A DNA stretch of 64,000 bases. Source: Hoeflea sp. GTDB taxonomy: Bacteria > Pseudomonadota > Alphaproteobacteria > Rhizobiales > Rhizobiaceae. The stretch is from assembly GCA_019084245.1 (NCBI GenBank), contig JAHRFE010000015.1, forward strand, positions 1-64,000. The letters are read 5' to 3'. Below the pieces are notes generated by a model, which was given only the letters and a program-made list of their open reading frames with translations, did no database searches and was not told the DNA's origin. Below are positions 8,892 through 19,004 of the stretch, in pieces (position 1 is the stretch's first letter; each line of letters begins with the position of its first letter). A program made the translations under genes and the position numbers.

Positions 8892-10277
8892 TCAGGCGGC
8901 GGCGACCATAAAGCAATCGCGTCCGGCTTCCTTGGCTTCATACAGGGCCCTGTCGGCACAGCGCATCAGATCCGGCAGGCCTTGGCCCGGCGCAAGGGTC
9001 GCCACCCCGATACTGACCGTTGCGTGCAGCAATTGGCCTTCGAAGGCAAAGGGCAGTTCGGCAGTCTCCATGCGCAGTTTTTCGGCCACCCGTGCCGCGC
9101 CGGCAGGACCGATTTCCGGCAGCAGAATACAGAATTCCTCGCCGCCGATGCGCCCGATCAGGTCGTGCGAGCGCAACACCCGTTTCCAGCGCTCCACCAT
9201 GCCTTTGAGGACCTCGTCTCCGGCGGTGTGACCATGGCGGTCGTTGATCCGTTTGAAATGGTCCGCATCGAGAATGAGCAGGGACACCTCGACACCGTGG
9301 CGGCGGGCGCGCTCGATCTCACTTTCGGCCAGCTCCATGATGCGGCGCCGGTTCATGGCCCCGGTCAGGCTGTCGGTCCAGGCCAGCCGCGCCAGTTCCC
9401 GTTCCTGGCGCTTGAGCTTGGTGATGTCGAACCGGAACCCGACCAGGCCACCCTCGCTGGTGCGGCGTTCCTGAACCCTGAACCAGATATCGCCCGGCAG
9501 ATGCTGCTCGATTGGGTCCCCCGGATTCTGATGCGCCTCGAGACGCTCGGCAATCCAGGCCTCTTCATTGCCCACGGCATCGGGGTATTGTCCCCTTTCG
9601 ACACCCTTGCGGATGAGATCCTCGAAGCGCGCGCCGGCTCGGATGAAATCGGCGCTCTCGGCATAGATTTCGCGGTAGCGCCTGTTGCAGATGACCAGCC
9701 GGTCGTCCTTGTCAAACAGCACGAAACCGTCGGGCAGGCACTCCACCGCGTCAAACAGGCGGCGCTCGGCTGTTTCCGCCCGGTCAATGATCAGGCGTGT
9801 GTCGAGCGCGTCCATGACGACCGCCGCCAGATCTGCAAGCGATCGCCTGTCCGTTTCACTCAGTGTCCGCGGCCTGGTGTCGAGAACACACAGCGTGCCG
9901 ATGTTCAGTCCGCCGCTGGCGCGCAAGGGAGCGCCGGCGTAAAAACGGATATGGGGATGTTGGGTGACAAATGGATTGTCCGAGAACTTCGGATCCTTCC
10001 GGGCATCCTCGATGACGAAAACATCATTCTGGCAGATCGTGTGGGCACAGAAGGAGAGCTCCCGCTGGATCTCGTTGCGATCTCCGCCGACCTGCGCCTT
10101 GAACCACTGGCGGTCGCCCTCCACGAGCGAGATCATCGCGGCCGGCATGTCGAGGATCTTGGCGGTGAGCCGGGTGATGCGCTCGTAGGTTTCTTCCGGC
10201 AGGCTGTCGAGGATTTCATAGCTGCGCAGCTTGGCCACACGTTCCGCTTCTTGCGCCGGCAGGGGATAGATTGGCAT
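8892..10277 (-). CDS. GAF-PAS-GGDEF diguanylate cyclase
   Basis: 461 residues with three modules: a GAF domain (~25-150; ISLVEGDRQWFKAQVG), a PAS domain (~170-285) and a GGDEF domain (~295-460). The active loop is intact as GGEEF (388-392), and the inhibitory RxxD I-site lies five residues before it (RSHD). The protein should therefore make c-di-GMP from GTP and be product-inhibited. No membrane segment is seen. It is separated from alkB by ~120 bp and is probably its own unit. Confidence 0.94.
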   Translation of the reverse strand: MPIYPLPAQEAERVAKLRSYEILDSLPEETYERITRLTAKILDMPAAMISLVEGDRQWFKAQVGGDRNEIQRELSFCAHTICQNDVFVIEDARKDPKFSDNPFVTQHPHIRFYAGAPLRASGGLNIGTLCVLDTRPRTLSETDRRSLADLAAVVMDALDTRLIIDRAETAERRLFDAVECLPDGFVLFDKDDRLVICNRRYREIYAESADFIRAGARFEDLIRKGVERGQYPDAVGNEEAWIAERLEAHQNPGDPIEQHLPGDIWFRVQERRTSEGGLVGFRFDITKLKRQERELARLAWTDSLTGAMNRRRIMELAESEIERARRHGVEVSLLILDADHFKRINDRHGHTAGDEVLKGMVERWKRVLRSHDLIGRIGGEEFCILLPEIGPAGAARVAEKLRMETAELPFAFEGQLLHATVSIGVATLAPGQGLPDLMRCADRALYEAKEAGRDCFMVAAA

Positions 10278-10603
10278 TCGGTGTCCTGTCTGGTCGGCTC
10301 GCGCTTCAGCAATCCGCTGCGGTTTGCCGGATTGCCCGACGCTGTGGTGCCATCATGTTAATGTCTCGATACCGTGCGGGGCAGGGCGTCGCCTCATTCC
10401 CAGCGCCCGAGCAGCATCGTTTGTCAGTGCGACGCGTGGCCGGCCGGCAACGACGTGTCGGGTGCATCATGCTGAAAAAACGCTAATAAAGAGCTACCTG
10501 ATACGCCGGGTCCGCACTCCGACGGCATGCGGAAGACAGCGGCCAATTTTTTAACATTGTCGCGCTACATTGCGTCCGGATGATCTGCACAAGGAAGACC
10601 CGC
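10278..10603. other. Intergenic region between diguanylate cyclase and small membrane protein
   Basis: A 326-bp divergent gap that must hold promoters for both flanking genes. The only structure I see is a perfect 8-bp inverted repeat, GCAATCCG at 10309-10316 and CGGATTGC at 10328-10335, about 30 bp from the cyclase start. No gene-like frame. Confidence 0.4.
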
Positions 10604-10879
10604 ATGCGCACCCTGTCCGCTCTCGCATTGGCGCTGATCGCCGTCATGTCGGCCGCGCCAGCCCATGCGCTTGATTTCGACCAACTCCTCAAAAGGGCTT
10701 TCGGCACATCGGACCCCAGTGAACTGGGTGGTCCGCTCTTCGCGCTGATCGGCTTGGTGGCGGTTCTGTTCTTCTGGGGCGCTCTCCGAATAGGGAAAAG
10801 ACGCCAGCGCCGGATGATCGAATCCTACGACGCCGACCTGAAGGATTACTCGACGCGGCTCAGGCGCGGCAAATCCTGA
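10604..10879 (+). CDS. Small exported/membrane protein of unknown function
   Basis: 91 residues. A clear signal peptide (MRTLSALALALIAVMSAAPA, cut after AHA) is followed by a short periplasmic stretch, one transmembrane helix (LFALIGLVAVLFFWGAL, ~45-62) and a basic cytoplasmic tail (GKRRQRR). The ATG at 10604 has an AAGGAAG site ahead of it; an ATG 24 bases earlier would bury the signal peptide. I recognise no family. GC-rich codon third positions support coding. Confidence 0.65.
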   Translation: MRTLSALALALIAVMSAAPAHALDFDQLLKRAFGTSDPSELGGPLFALIGLVAVLFFWGALRIGKRRQRRMIESYDADLKDYSTRLRRGKS

Positions 10880-11040
10880 ACGGATCGGGGTTGCGCGCGT
10901 GGCTTTCCCGGTCTGAGCGGCATTCATTCAAAACCCGAATGGCCGCTTTCCCGAAATTCATTTCACATCCCCGGCCAATGCTTTAGGAAAACGGGAGAGG
11001 GTCGCAGGCTCTCTTCGTTGTCTTGATCCATGAGGCCGCC

Positions 11041-11784
11041 ATGCCCGCCGAGCTTTCCGTCAACCTCAATGCCATCGCCATGCTGCGCAACCGCCGCGAC
11101 CTGCCCTGGCCGAGCGTCACCGCACTGGGGCGCATCGCGCTCGCCAATGGCGCCCACGGGCTGACGGTTCACCCCAGGCCCGACCAGCGCCATATCCGCT
11201 TCTCCGATCTTCCCGAGATCCGGGCGCTGATCGACGATGAATTCCCCCACGCCGAGTTCAACATCGAGGGCTATCCGACCGACGAGTTTCTCGATCTGGT
11301 CGAGACCAACGCGCCCGAACAGGTGACCCTGGTGCCGGACGATCCGTTACAGGCCACCTCCGACCATGGCTGGGATTTCGAGGGCAAGGGAAATTTCCTG
11401 CGCGCGGTGGTGCAGCGGCTGAAGAAGAACGGCGCGCGCGTGTCGCTGTTCTGCGACCCCGACGCCAGCCGCGCGAGCCTGGAAGCGGCGAAAGCCACCG
11501 GCGCCGACCGGGTGGAGTTCTACACCGGTCCCTATGGCGGAACCTTTGACGATCCGGCTCGCGCCGCGGCCGAACTCGCCAAGCTCGAAGCTTCGGGCAG
11601 GATCGCGGGCGAACTCGGGCTCGGCGTCAATGCCGGCCATGACCTGACCGTCGAAAACCTGCCCGCACTCGCCCGCGCGTTGCCCAACCTCTTGGAAGTC
11701 TCCATCGGCCACGGCCTGACGGCTGATGCGCTGGAACACGGCATGGCCGAAACCGTCCGCCGGTTTGTCCGCGCCTGCGGGTAA
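11041..11784 (+). CDS. pdxJ: Pyridoxine 5'-phosphate synthase
   Basis: 247 residues of a TIM-barrel enzyme that condenses 3-amino-2-oxopropyl phosphate with 1-deoxy-xylulose-5-phosphate to pyridoxine 5'-phosphate, the last ring-forming step of vitamin B6 synthesis. Recognised by [41 protein letters not shown] and [11 protein letters not shown]. The start follows the usual N-terminus MPAELSVN rather than the ATG six codons earlier. It is monocistronic, ending at a strong hairpin. Confidence 0.96.
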   Translation: MPAELSVNLNAIAMLRNRRDLPWPSVTALGRIALANGAHGLTVHPRPDQRHIRFSDLPEIRALIDDEFPHAEFNIEGYPTDEFLDLVETNAPEQVTLVPDDPLQATSDHGWDFEGKGNFLRAVVQRLKKNGARVSLFCDPDASRASLEAAKATGADRVEFYTGPYGGTFDDPARAAAELAKLEASGRIAGELGLGVNAGHDLTVENLPALARALPNLLEVSIGHGLTADALEHGMAETVRRFVRACG

Positions 11785-11799
11785 TGCCGCGAAAGTCAG

Positions 11800-11831
11800 G
11801 CCTCCCTCCATCAGGCATGGAGGGAGGCTTT
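11800..11831 (+). terminator. Hairpin terminator after pdxJ
   Basis: A perfect 12-bp stem (GCCTCCCTCCAT / ATGGAGGGAGGC) with a 5-base loop and a short TTT. It lies between two convergent genes and can serve both. The T-run is weak, so termination may be partial. Confidence 0.7.
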
Positions 11832-11878
11832 GGTCATGGCTGGAGGTCAGGGCCATGACTTGGGTCACGGGATCGGAA

Positions 11879-12766
11879 CTATCCGAGCAAAGCCGCCTTG
11901 CTCGCCTCCAGAAAATCCTCAAGCGATGTGAGCCCCGCGCCCGAAAGCGTCCTGGCATCGTCCGTCACCATGGCGATCTTGCCTTCGCGCGTGTTGGCGT
12001 CGAACGACACCAGCGTCGGGATGAACGGCGCCGGAACGCCTGCATGCTCCATGCCCTGCGCCAGCTCGGCGTCGCTCACATGCACCACCGCGAGCGGCTT
12101 GCCGGTCACGTCGCTGACGAGAGCCGCAATCTCGTCGGTCGTGCGCGCGGTGTCGCCGGTCAGCGTATAGGTGACATTCTCCGCGGACGGCGAGGCGAGG
12201 CCGGCGGCAATCGCGCGGGCAATGTCGTCGCGGGCGATGTGGGCGAGCTTGCCGTCGCCGGCCGCGCTGTACCACTGGCCCGAGGCAAGCGCCTGTGGCA
12301 GCGCCATGAACAGGTTTTCCATGTACCAGCCATTGCGGAAGATGGTGTGGGCGATGCCTGACGCCTTGATCGCCTCTTCTGTGCCCAGATGATCGGGCGC
12401 GAAGGTGATCAGGCTGTCGTCGGCGCCCGGCATCGAGGTGTAGAAGATCCGGCCAACGCCGGCCTGTTTCGCCGCCGCGACTGCAGCCAGATGCTGCCGG
12501 AGCCGCGTGCCCGCGCCATCGAGCGCATCGGTGGAGACAATCAGCAGCCGCTCGATGCCGGCGAACCCTTCCGTGAGCGAGGCGGCGTCATCGAAATCGA
12601 TGCGGCGGGTCTCGACGCCCTTGCCGGCCAGATCCGCCAACTTTGCAGGATCGCGCGATCCGGCGACGATGGCGGAGGCTTCGACGCCGCTTGTGGCGAG
12701 CAGATGGTGGATGATGCGGGAGCCGAGCTGTCCCGAAGCGCCGGTGACGAGAATCCTGCCAGTCAT
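11879..12766 (-). CDS. NmrA/SDR-type NAD(P)H:quinone oxidoreductase (QorB/YtfG-like)
   Basis: A 295-residue atypical short-chain dehydrogenase. The N-terminal Rossmann motif is ILVTGASGQLGSRIIHHLL. The YxxxK catalytic pair is not in the classical position, as in the NmrA/QOR2 group. Relatives reduce quinones with NADPH to avoid semiquinone radicals. Divergent to it is an HxlR-type regulator, the same arrangement as E. coli ytfG/ytfH (qorB/qorR). The ATG at 12766 follows GGAAAGGA; the frame is open further upstream but lacks a ribosome site. Confidence 0.88.
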   Translation of the reverse strand: MTGRILVTGASGQLGSRIIHHLLATSGVEASAIVAGSRDPAKLADLAGKGVETRRIDFDDAASLTEGFAGIERLLIVSTDALDGAGTRLRQHLAAVAAAKQAGVGRIFYTSMPGADDSLITFAPDHLGTEEAIKASGIAHTIFRNGWYMENLFMALPQALASGQWYSAAGDGKLAHIARDDIARAIAAGLASPSAENVTYTLTGDTARTTDEIAALVSDVTGKPLAVVHVSDAELAQGMEHAGVPAPFIPTLVSFDANTREGKIAMVTDDARTLSGAGLTSLEDFLEASKAALLG

Positions 12767-12816
12767 GAAATATCCTTTCCTGGGCGATGCGCACCGATGG
12801 CGCATCGAAAATGAGT

Positions 12817-12839
12817 GTAGCTCTCATATTGAGAGTTAC
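12817..12839. promoter_or_regulatory. 23-bp palindrome, probable HxlR-regulator operator
   Basis: GTAGCTCTCA and its near-complement TGAGAGTTAC flank a central TAT. A second perfect repeat, GGTAA / TTACC with a five-base spacer, lies at 12849-12863. Both sit in the 147-bp gap between the divergent oxidoreductase and HxlR genes, where a repressor of both would bind. Confidence 0.6.
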
Positions 12840-12913
12840 TCCACATATGGTAAGTGTGTTACCAGCGAAAGAAGGCAGTTTTGCCGCCAATGGTTACACG
12901 GAAGGAACCACCC

Positions 12914-13312
12914 ATGGATGCACGGATCAGCTTTGCCGACCGGCTCAAGATGATGCAGGGCGACTACGCCCTCGACAAATGTCCGGTCCGCCAGGTCATG
13001 CAGGGCATCTTCGGCAAATGGAGCACGCTGCTGTTGCTGGCGCTCGGCGAACGGCCTTACCGCTTCGGCGAGTTGCGCCGCCTTGTGCCCGATATCTCGC
13101 AGCGCATGCTGACCCAGACTTTGCACGACCTTGAGCGCGACGGCCATGTCTATCGCAAGGTCCACGCCACCAAGCCGCCGAGCGTCGAATACGGCCTGAC
13201 CAGCCTCGGTGTCTCGATGCTGGTGCCGCTCACGGAACTGGTGGTATGGTCCGGCGACAATTTTTCAGCCGTCGATGCGGCGCGGCAGCGGTTCGATGGG
13301 GACAATCCATGA
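12914..13312 (+). CDS. HxlR-family redox-type transcriptional regulator (QorR-like)
   Basis: 132 residues forming one winged helix-turn-helix domain (CPVRQVMQGIFGKWSTLLL; FGELRRLVPDISQRMLTQTL; LERDGHVYRKV). The cysteine before the first helix (DKCPV) is the conserved redox-sensing residue in HypR/QorR/HxlR proteins. It is divergent from the quinone oxidoreductase gene and probably represses it until oxidised by quinones or aldehydes. The start follows GGAAGGAA; an open frame 20 codons upstream is ignored. Confidence 0.9.
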   Translation: MDARISFADRLKMMQGDYALDKCPVRQVMQGIFGKWSTLLLLALGERPYRFGELRRLVPDISQRMLTQTLHDLERDGHVYRKVHATKPPSVEYGLTSLGVSMLVPLTELVVWSGDNFSAVDAARQRFDGDNP

Positions 13313-13446
13313 AGCGCTTCAGCAGACTTGAATTCCGCGCCTGCCGACGCCTGTAACAATGTGCTGACCAGATGGCGCCCTGCGTTCCCGCTTGAAATTG
13401 TCACAATGCTCGGCCAAAAAGCCGAAGCGCTGTGACAGGAGACATG

Positions 13447-13926
13447 ATGAGTCGGCTCAAAACGAGAATTCTGGTGATGCTCGCGCCATTCGCGCTGGCG
13501 GGCTGCGTTTCGGAACCGCAGTCTCCTCCGTCGCCAAGGATGCCGGTGGTCAATCTCGATGCGGTGCTGCCGCCTGAGAGCCTGCTGCGCGAGGATACGC
13601 TCACCGCGCTCTCCCATGACCGCAATGCAAGCCGTCTGGCCTATGTCGGGGTCTGGGCCACCGATGGCGACAGATGCGCGATGATGGACCAGACCGATTT
13701 CGAGGGCTTCGCCGTCATCACGCCCGACAGCATCCGCCAGTCGAGCGGCACGTGCACCTTCGCGCAACCCGCGCCGGGCGAGACAAGCGTGCTTCTCAAC
13801 GCGACCTGCAAGGCCGGAGGCAACCGGACCGTCTCGATCCAGATGCTCAACAGCCAGACCATGCACCTGTCCACCGCCCCCGGCCAGCCCGGCGCCCAAA
13901 TGGTCCGCTGCCGTTTGCAGAAGTGA
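13447..13926 (+). CDS. Putative outer-membrane lipoprotein of unknown function
   Basis: 159 residues with a lipoprotein signal: basic start, hydrophobic core and lipobox ALAGC, so the cysteine near residue 20 would be lipidated. The mature part is small, with a mid-region (YVGVWATDGDRCAMMDQTDF) resembling DUF-type lipoproteins, in which four cysteines may form disulphides. Of two tandem ATGs (13444, 13447), the second has better spacing from AGGAG. It stands alone between a regulator and a repeat-rich gap. Confidence 0.75.
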   Translation: MSRLKTRILVMLAPFALAGCVSEPQSPPSPRMPVVNLDAVLPPESLLREDTLTALSHDRNASRLAYVGVWATDGDRCAMMDQTDFEGFAVITPDSIRQSSGTCTFAQPAPGETSVLLNATCKAGGNRTVSIQMLNSQTMHLSTAPGQPGAQMVRCRLQK

Positions 13927-13934
13927 GTTGGCCC

Positions 13935-14113
13935 TTTCCATTTGCCCCTTGAGGGGAGGGTCGGAGAAGCGAGTGGAGCGACGCTGATCGGGGTGGTGGT
14001 GCGGTGTATCAGCGGAAACTAAACTTGCGGGGGGCATCGCCTACCCGATCCTGCGGTCCGACCATCCTCAAGGGGGAGGTGCGGCAGAGCGGTCACCGGC
14101 AAATCACATCCCC
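13935..14113. repeat. Intergenic palindromic repeat (CCCCTTGAGGGG family), copy 1
   Basis: The left end GCCCCTTGAGGGGAGGG and the inverted right end CCTCAAGGGGGAGGT bracket a ~150-bp noncoding stretch rich in GGGGTGG. The same end motifs recur, again as an inverted pair, at 56636-56780. This is consistent with a dispersed rhizobial intergenic element. No coding capacity. Confidence 0.6.
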
Positions 14114-14114
14114 C

Positions 14115-14144
14115 TTGACACCGAACCGTACGGTACGGTACGGA
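14115..14144 (+). promoter_or_regulatory. tetR promoter with overlapping palindromic operator
   Basis: A perfect TTGACA -35 box at 14115-14120 precedes interlocking CCGTACGG palindromes at 14126-14143, occupying the spacer and -10 region just before the TetR gene. This placement fits autorepression by the TetR protein. Confidence 0.6.
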
Positions 14145-14150
14145 TCTCCC

Positions 14151-14846
14151 ATGACCATTGCCGCCCACCCGATCCTGCGCCCTGAGCACTCCGCCGCCGC
14201 GACCCGCGACGCTGCGGGCAGCGCTGCCGCATCCGGCGCCGAGGCGGAGTTCTCTGGGCGCCAGCGCGAAGTGCTCGACGTGGTGCTCAGGCTGATGGTG
14301 GCGGAAGGGGACGGGTTTTCGGTGGCTGCCGTGGCGCGGGCTGCGAGCTGTTCCAAGGAGACCTTGTACAAATGGTTCGGCGACCGCGACGGGTTGTTGA
14401 CCGCCACCGTGCGCTGGCAGGCGTCGAAGGTGCAGATGCCGAAACTGCCGCGTGACGGGCTGACCCGCGCGAGCTTGTCAGCAGCGCTCACCGGTTTTGC
14501 CGAGAGTTGGCTCACGGTGATCACCAGTGATCTGTCGATTGCGCTCAACCGCGCGGCGGTGTCGCACGCGGGTTCCGGCAAGAGCCGGCTTGGCGAGATC
14601 GTGCTGACCAACGGCCCCTTCGCCATGAAGAGCCGCATCGAGCCGCTCCTGGAGGCGGGCAGGGCGGCGGGACTGCTCGGCTTCGAGGATGTTGCCGACG
14701 CCTTTCGCAGCTTCTTCGGTCTCGTGGTAGCCGACACCCAGATCCGGCTGCTCCTGGGCGACGACAGCCATCCGGACGACGCCGAAATCAAAACCATCTC
14801 CGCCCGGGCGGTGACGAAATTCCTCGGCCTTTACAGGCAGGGATAG
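14151..14846 (+). CDS. TetR/AcrR-family transcriptional regulator
   Basis: 231 residues: a disordered Ala-rich lead, a TetR DNA-binding domain (~35-85; FSVAAVARAASCSKETLYKWFGDRDGLL) and a helical ligand-binding C-terminal domain. The recognition helix is typical (ETLYKWFGDRDG). No divergent efflux or enzyme gene is adjacent; ilvC lies 77 bp downstream on the same strand, so co-transcription is possible. The start is directly after the promoter/operator. The ligand is unknown. Confidence 0.9.
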   Translation: MTIAAHPILRPEHSAAATRDAAGSAAASGAEAEFSGRQREVLDVVLRLMVAEGDGFSVAAVARAASCSKETLYKWFGDRDGLLTATVRWQASKVQMPKLPRDGLTRASLSAALTGFAESWLTVITSDLSIALNRAAVSHAGSGKSRLGEIVLTNGPFAMKSRIEPLLEAGRAAGLLGFEDVADAFRSFFGLVVADTQIRLLLGDDSHPDDAEIKTISARAVTKFLGLYRQG

Positions 14847-14881
14847 ACGTTCAACACACTGGCGGCGGGCGTTGTGCCTGA

Positions 14882-15943
<1,062 letters not shown>

Positions 15944-15970
15944 TCTTTTCCGAATTCGGAACGAGCAACG

Positions 15971-15999
15971 AAGGCCGGGAGAGATCCCGGCCTTCTTTT
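15971..15999 (+). terminator. Rho-independent terminator of ilvC
   Basis: AAGGCCGGGA / TCCCGGCCTT stem with a short loop followed by CTTTTA, 30 bp after the ilvC stop. Confidence 0.85.
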
Positions 16000-16021
16000 A
16001 TGGTGGCGCCGCCCGGCCGGG

Positions 16022-17113
16022 TCAGGCGGCGCCGGTCAGAAGCACTTCCGCATCCGTCGTCGGGAAGGCAAAGCCGCTGCCATCGATAAGCGGCAGCACC
16101 GCGTGGCGGATGTGTCCCGGCACCGGCCGCGCCGCAACTTCGCGCCCGTCCTCCATGTCGAGCACGTGCAGCACGTTGTCCATCGACAGGACGTAAAGCT
16201 TATCCGCGCGCGTGGTGATCTCGGCCAGAACCGATGCCCAATTGCCGGCGCTGCCGTCATAATCCGTGGTCTGGTGGCGCCAGCGCACCCGGCCGCTCTC
16301 GAGGCTGATCGCATAGATCCAGCCGGTCGGCGACCAGAGATGGGCGGCGCCGCCGGCAACATGCTGGGAATTGATGAAATTGCCGGCGTTGAAGCTCCAC
16401 AGCCGGCTGCCATCCTCAAGCGCCAGCCCGGCCAGGATCTCCTTGTAGGTGCCCGCCACCAGGATGCCGTCAGCGACGGTGATCTGGCGCAGATACTGCC
16501 AGTCGCGGCTGATATCCCTGGACCAGCGCAGGCCGCCGGTCATCCGGTCGAGCGCATAAAGATGCCCGTCCCCCGGGCCAGCATAGATCGTGTCGGCGGA
16601 GGCCGCAGGCGCATAAGCGGCGAGCGTGTCTGGGATGCCCGCGAACCGCCATTGCTCCGCGCCGGTCAGTGTATCGAGGGACACGATCTCGTGGCCGTCG
16701 CCAAAGACCACGCTATCCTCTTCCACCAGCGGCACGCCGGTCTGGATCCGCGCCGGGTAGCGCCAGATTTCCGCGCCGCTCGCCTGGTCGCAGGCCGCGA
16801 GCCAGTGCCGGCCGCCCGTCACCATCAGCGAAGACGTGAGCCGCGGGCGGAACACCGCCGGGCTGTCAAATCCGTGGGCGTGGCTCCAGAGCTGATCGCC
16901 GCTGGCGGGCGAAAGCGCTCCGATGCTCCGGTCCCCGGCATAAAACAGCCGCCCCGACGCTTCGCTGAGTGGACCGATGCGGCCGTTGTCGGTCGGCCAG
17001 AGATGTCGGACCGACAAGGGCGCCGCATCCGCCGCACGCCCCATCGCCGGCCTGAGACACAGGCCGGCGATGGAGGCTTGCAGAAAACGCCTGCGATCCA
17101 GTCTCAGCGGCAT
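16022..17113 (-). CDS. Tat-exported PQQ-like beta-propeller protein
   Basis: 363 residues. A twin-arginine signal ([12 protein letters not shown]) directs folded export. The rest is a seven- or eight-bladed propeller of PQQ-type repeats, seen as recurrent [30 protein letters not shown] and [20 protein letters not shown] segments. It resembles BamB/PQQ-dehydrogenase propellers but lacks an evident quinoprotein active site, so catalytic activity is not supported. Its start overlaps the upstream cytochrome gene by 10 bp, implying coupled translation and joint work in the periplasm. Confidence 0.82.
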   Translation of the reverse strand: MPLRLDRRRFLQASIAGLCLRPAMGRAADAAPLSVRHLWPTDNGRIGPLSEASGRLFYAGDRSIGALSPASGDQLWSHAHGFDSPAVFRPRLTSSLMVTGGRHWLAACDQASGAEIWRYPARIQTGVPLVEEDSVVFGDGHEIVSLDTLTGAEQWRFAGIPDTLAAYAPAASADTIYAGPGDGHLYALDRMTGGLRWSRDISRDWQYLRQITVADGILVAGTYKEILAGLALEDGSRLWSFNAGNFINSQHVAGGAAHLWSPTGWIYAISLESGRVRWRHQTTDYDGSAGNWASVLAEITTRADKLYVLSMDNVLHVLDMEDGREVAARPVPGHIRHAVLPLIDGSGFAFPTTDAEVLLTGAA

Positions 17114-17973
17114 TGCGCGCCTTGCTTGATCCAGGCGAACAGGATCTGCGAGTTCGGATGGTCGCGGTCCTCCGACGGATCAATGCCGGGCGGCATGCGG
17201 TCCTCGGTGAGATGCTGGAACACGCCGCTCAATTCGGGATGCCCCGGAATGATCACCTTGGTTGCGTTATCGACGCCCTTGGCGACGGAATCGGCGCCGA
17301 GCATGATGCCCTCGTAGGAGGTCACGTCCAGTTCGTGGAAACTGGGCGGTTCCTCGTTGGACATGTGGCATTCGGCACAGGAGGGTGTGTCCTCGCCGAA
17401 CACGTTTGCGGTGTTGAACAGTGGCAGGATGTTGTTCTGGAAATTATCGTCATTTGCGGCGCCCGCCGTGATCCACGCTTCCACCGACTTGATGGCATCG
17501 GTGCTATGATCAACGTTGAAGCTGACGCCAAGCGGCATCCGGTTGTTGCGCATCCGGCGGCCGAGGATTTCGCGTTTCGGATCCTCGCCGGCGACGAAGA
17601 TCGGGCGCGCCGGCGCTTCCGTGGAGCCCTCCTTGATGCCGTCGCAGGTGGAAAGGTCAAGCCCGCGATAGCTGACGGCCGGATCGGCGGAGGAATGGCA
17701 GACGATGCAGGCTGGTCCGTCGCCAAAGGCGTTCGGGCTCGCCATCAGCTGGGCGATGTAGCTGTAGGGAATCGGAATGTTGCGATTGAGGATCAATTCC
17801 GTGACCGCCGCATGATCGCCTTCGATGTGGATCTTTCCCTGCCGCAGATCTTCCAGATATTGCTCGTTGACCGACTTCTTCTTGTCGTCGTCGTCGGCCA
17901 TGGCAGCCGCGCTGAGCGCAATCGCAGCAATGCTTGCCCATACGGCCGCTTTGGCCAGTGATCGCTTGGTCAT
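17104..17973 (-). CDS. Periplasmic di-haem c-type cytochrome-like protein
   Basis: 289 residues with a cleavable signal peptide (ending AMADDDD). Two CxxCH haem-attachment motifs, CIVCH (~90) and CAECH (~190), each sit in a cytochrome-like module; a likely distal ligand is the methionine in NNRMPLG or DRMPPG. The acidic patch DDDDKKK follows the signal. It is the first gene of a two-gene operon with the beta-propeller. Electron transfer in the periplasm is a reasonable inference; the donor is unknown. Confidence 0.85.
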   Translation of the reverse strand: MTKRSLAKAAVWASIAAIALSAAAMADDDDKKKSVNEQYLEDLRQGKIHIEGDHAAVTELILNRNIPIPYSYIAQLMASPNAFGDGPACIVCHSSADPAVSYRGLDLSTCDGIKEGSTEAPARPIFVAGEDPKREILGRRMRNNRMPLGVSFNVDHSTDAIKSVEAWITAGAANDDNFQNNILPLFNTANVFGEDTPSCAECHMSNEEPPSFHELDVTSYEGIMLGADSVAKGVDNATKVIIPGHPELSGVFQHLTEDRMPPGIDPSEDRDHPNSQILFAWIKQGAQCR

Positions 17974-18254
17974 GTGAGTCCCCCTCCCGGTTTCAATGTT
18001 GCCGCCGCGCGGGTAACCGGCCTTTGGGCCGATCCTGCGCCGCGTCGTCCACTTGCTGCTGAAGGAGGCTCTCCTCGAATGATGTCTGCCGGGGCTCCTC
18101 CTGGGTCGCCCGGTTGCCTGCGTCCTTTATCACAAGTGTTGATCAGCAACTGCATCAATCAGCCGCAGGTCAATCGATACTTTCCGCTTGGAGGCCGCCA
18201 AAACCTCCAACTAGACTAAAGTAAAGGCGCAATCAGACCAAAGGCACATTCGCT

Positions 18255-18863
18255 ATGGTTGCAGAAGCGGGATTTGACCATCGGACGACACTCGACTTGC
18301 CCGAGTCGCGTGGCGGGTTCTTGCGCGCCGGCGCCGGCTTGTTCGACGGGCGAATGATCCTGACGCTGATTCAGCTTGTCTGCGGCACCATACTGGCGAT
18401 CGATGTCGGCTCCGAGATCCACGTCAACCTGGTCAGCGACGATCCGGCCGAGAGATATGGCTCGCTGCATCTCGCATCCGAGGTTTTTGCGACAGTTCTG
18501 CTCTTTGTCGCCTTCGGGCTGTCATCCCGTTATCTGTTGCAGCACCGGGCCGAGTTGCGCCGGGCTGAACAGCGCGCCAGCAGCCTCCGCAGCGACTTTA
18601 GCGGCCTGGTTAGCCACCGCTTCGCCGAGTGGGGCCTGTCGCCGGCCGAGTGCGAAATCGCCCTGTTGACGCTCAAGGGCCTCAGGATTGCCGAAATCTC
18701 GCGGTTGCGCGGCACCTGCGAGGGTACCGTCAAGGCGCATCTGAGCGCGATCTTCCGCAAGTCGGGCGTCAAGTCGCGCCCTGAACTGCTGGCCAAATTC
18801 GTCGACGACTTCCTCGATTTCGCGGCTGAGGAACCTCTAGCTCCCGCGAACGCCTCCGGCTGA
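18255..18863 (+). CDS. Membrane-tethered LuxR-type HTH regulator
   Basis: 202 residues with an unusual layout: two hydrophobic helices (~34-50 and ~74-93), a charged coiled coil (RAELRRAEQRASSLRSDF) and a C-terminal LuxR/GerE helix-turn-helix (LSPAECEIALLTLKGLRIAE; EGTVKAHLSAIFRKSGVKSR). DNA binding would occur at the membrane. It faces the cytochrome/propeller operon across 281 bp, so that operon is a plausible target. No receiver domain is present. Confidence 0.82.
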   Translation: MVAEAGFDHRTTLDLPESRGGFLRAGAGLFDGRMILTLIQLVCGTILAIDVGSEIHVNLVSDDPAERYGSLHLASEVFATVLLFVAFGLSSRYLLQHRAELRRAEQRASSLRSDFSGLVSHRFAEWGLSPAECEIALLTLKGLRIAEISRLRGTCEGTVKAHLSAIFRKSGVKSRPELLAKFVDDFLDFAAEEPLAPANASG

Positions 18864-19004
18864 TTGGTCAGCCACAGCTGCGATGTATCGGGGCGCATTC
18901 GTCATTTCGCTGTCAACGCGCGTCGCATGGTGCTTCAAGGCAAACCCTGTTCCCAGCATAGTCCAGGACCCGAGCCCGCGCGAAACCGGCTTCAATCAAT
19001 ATAT

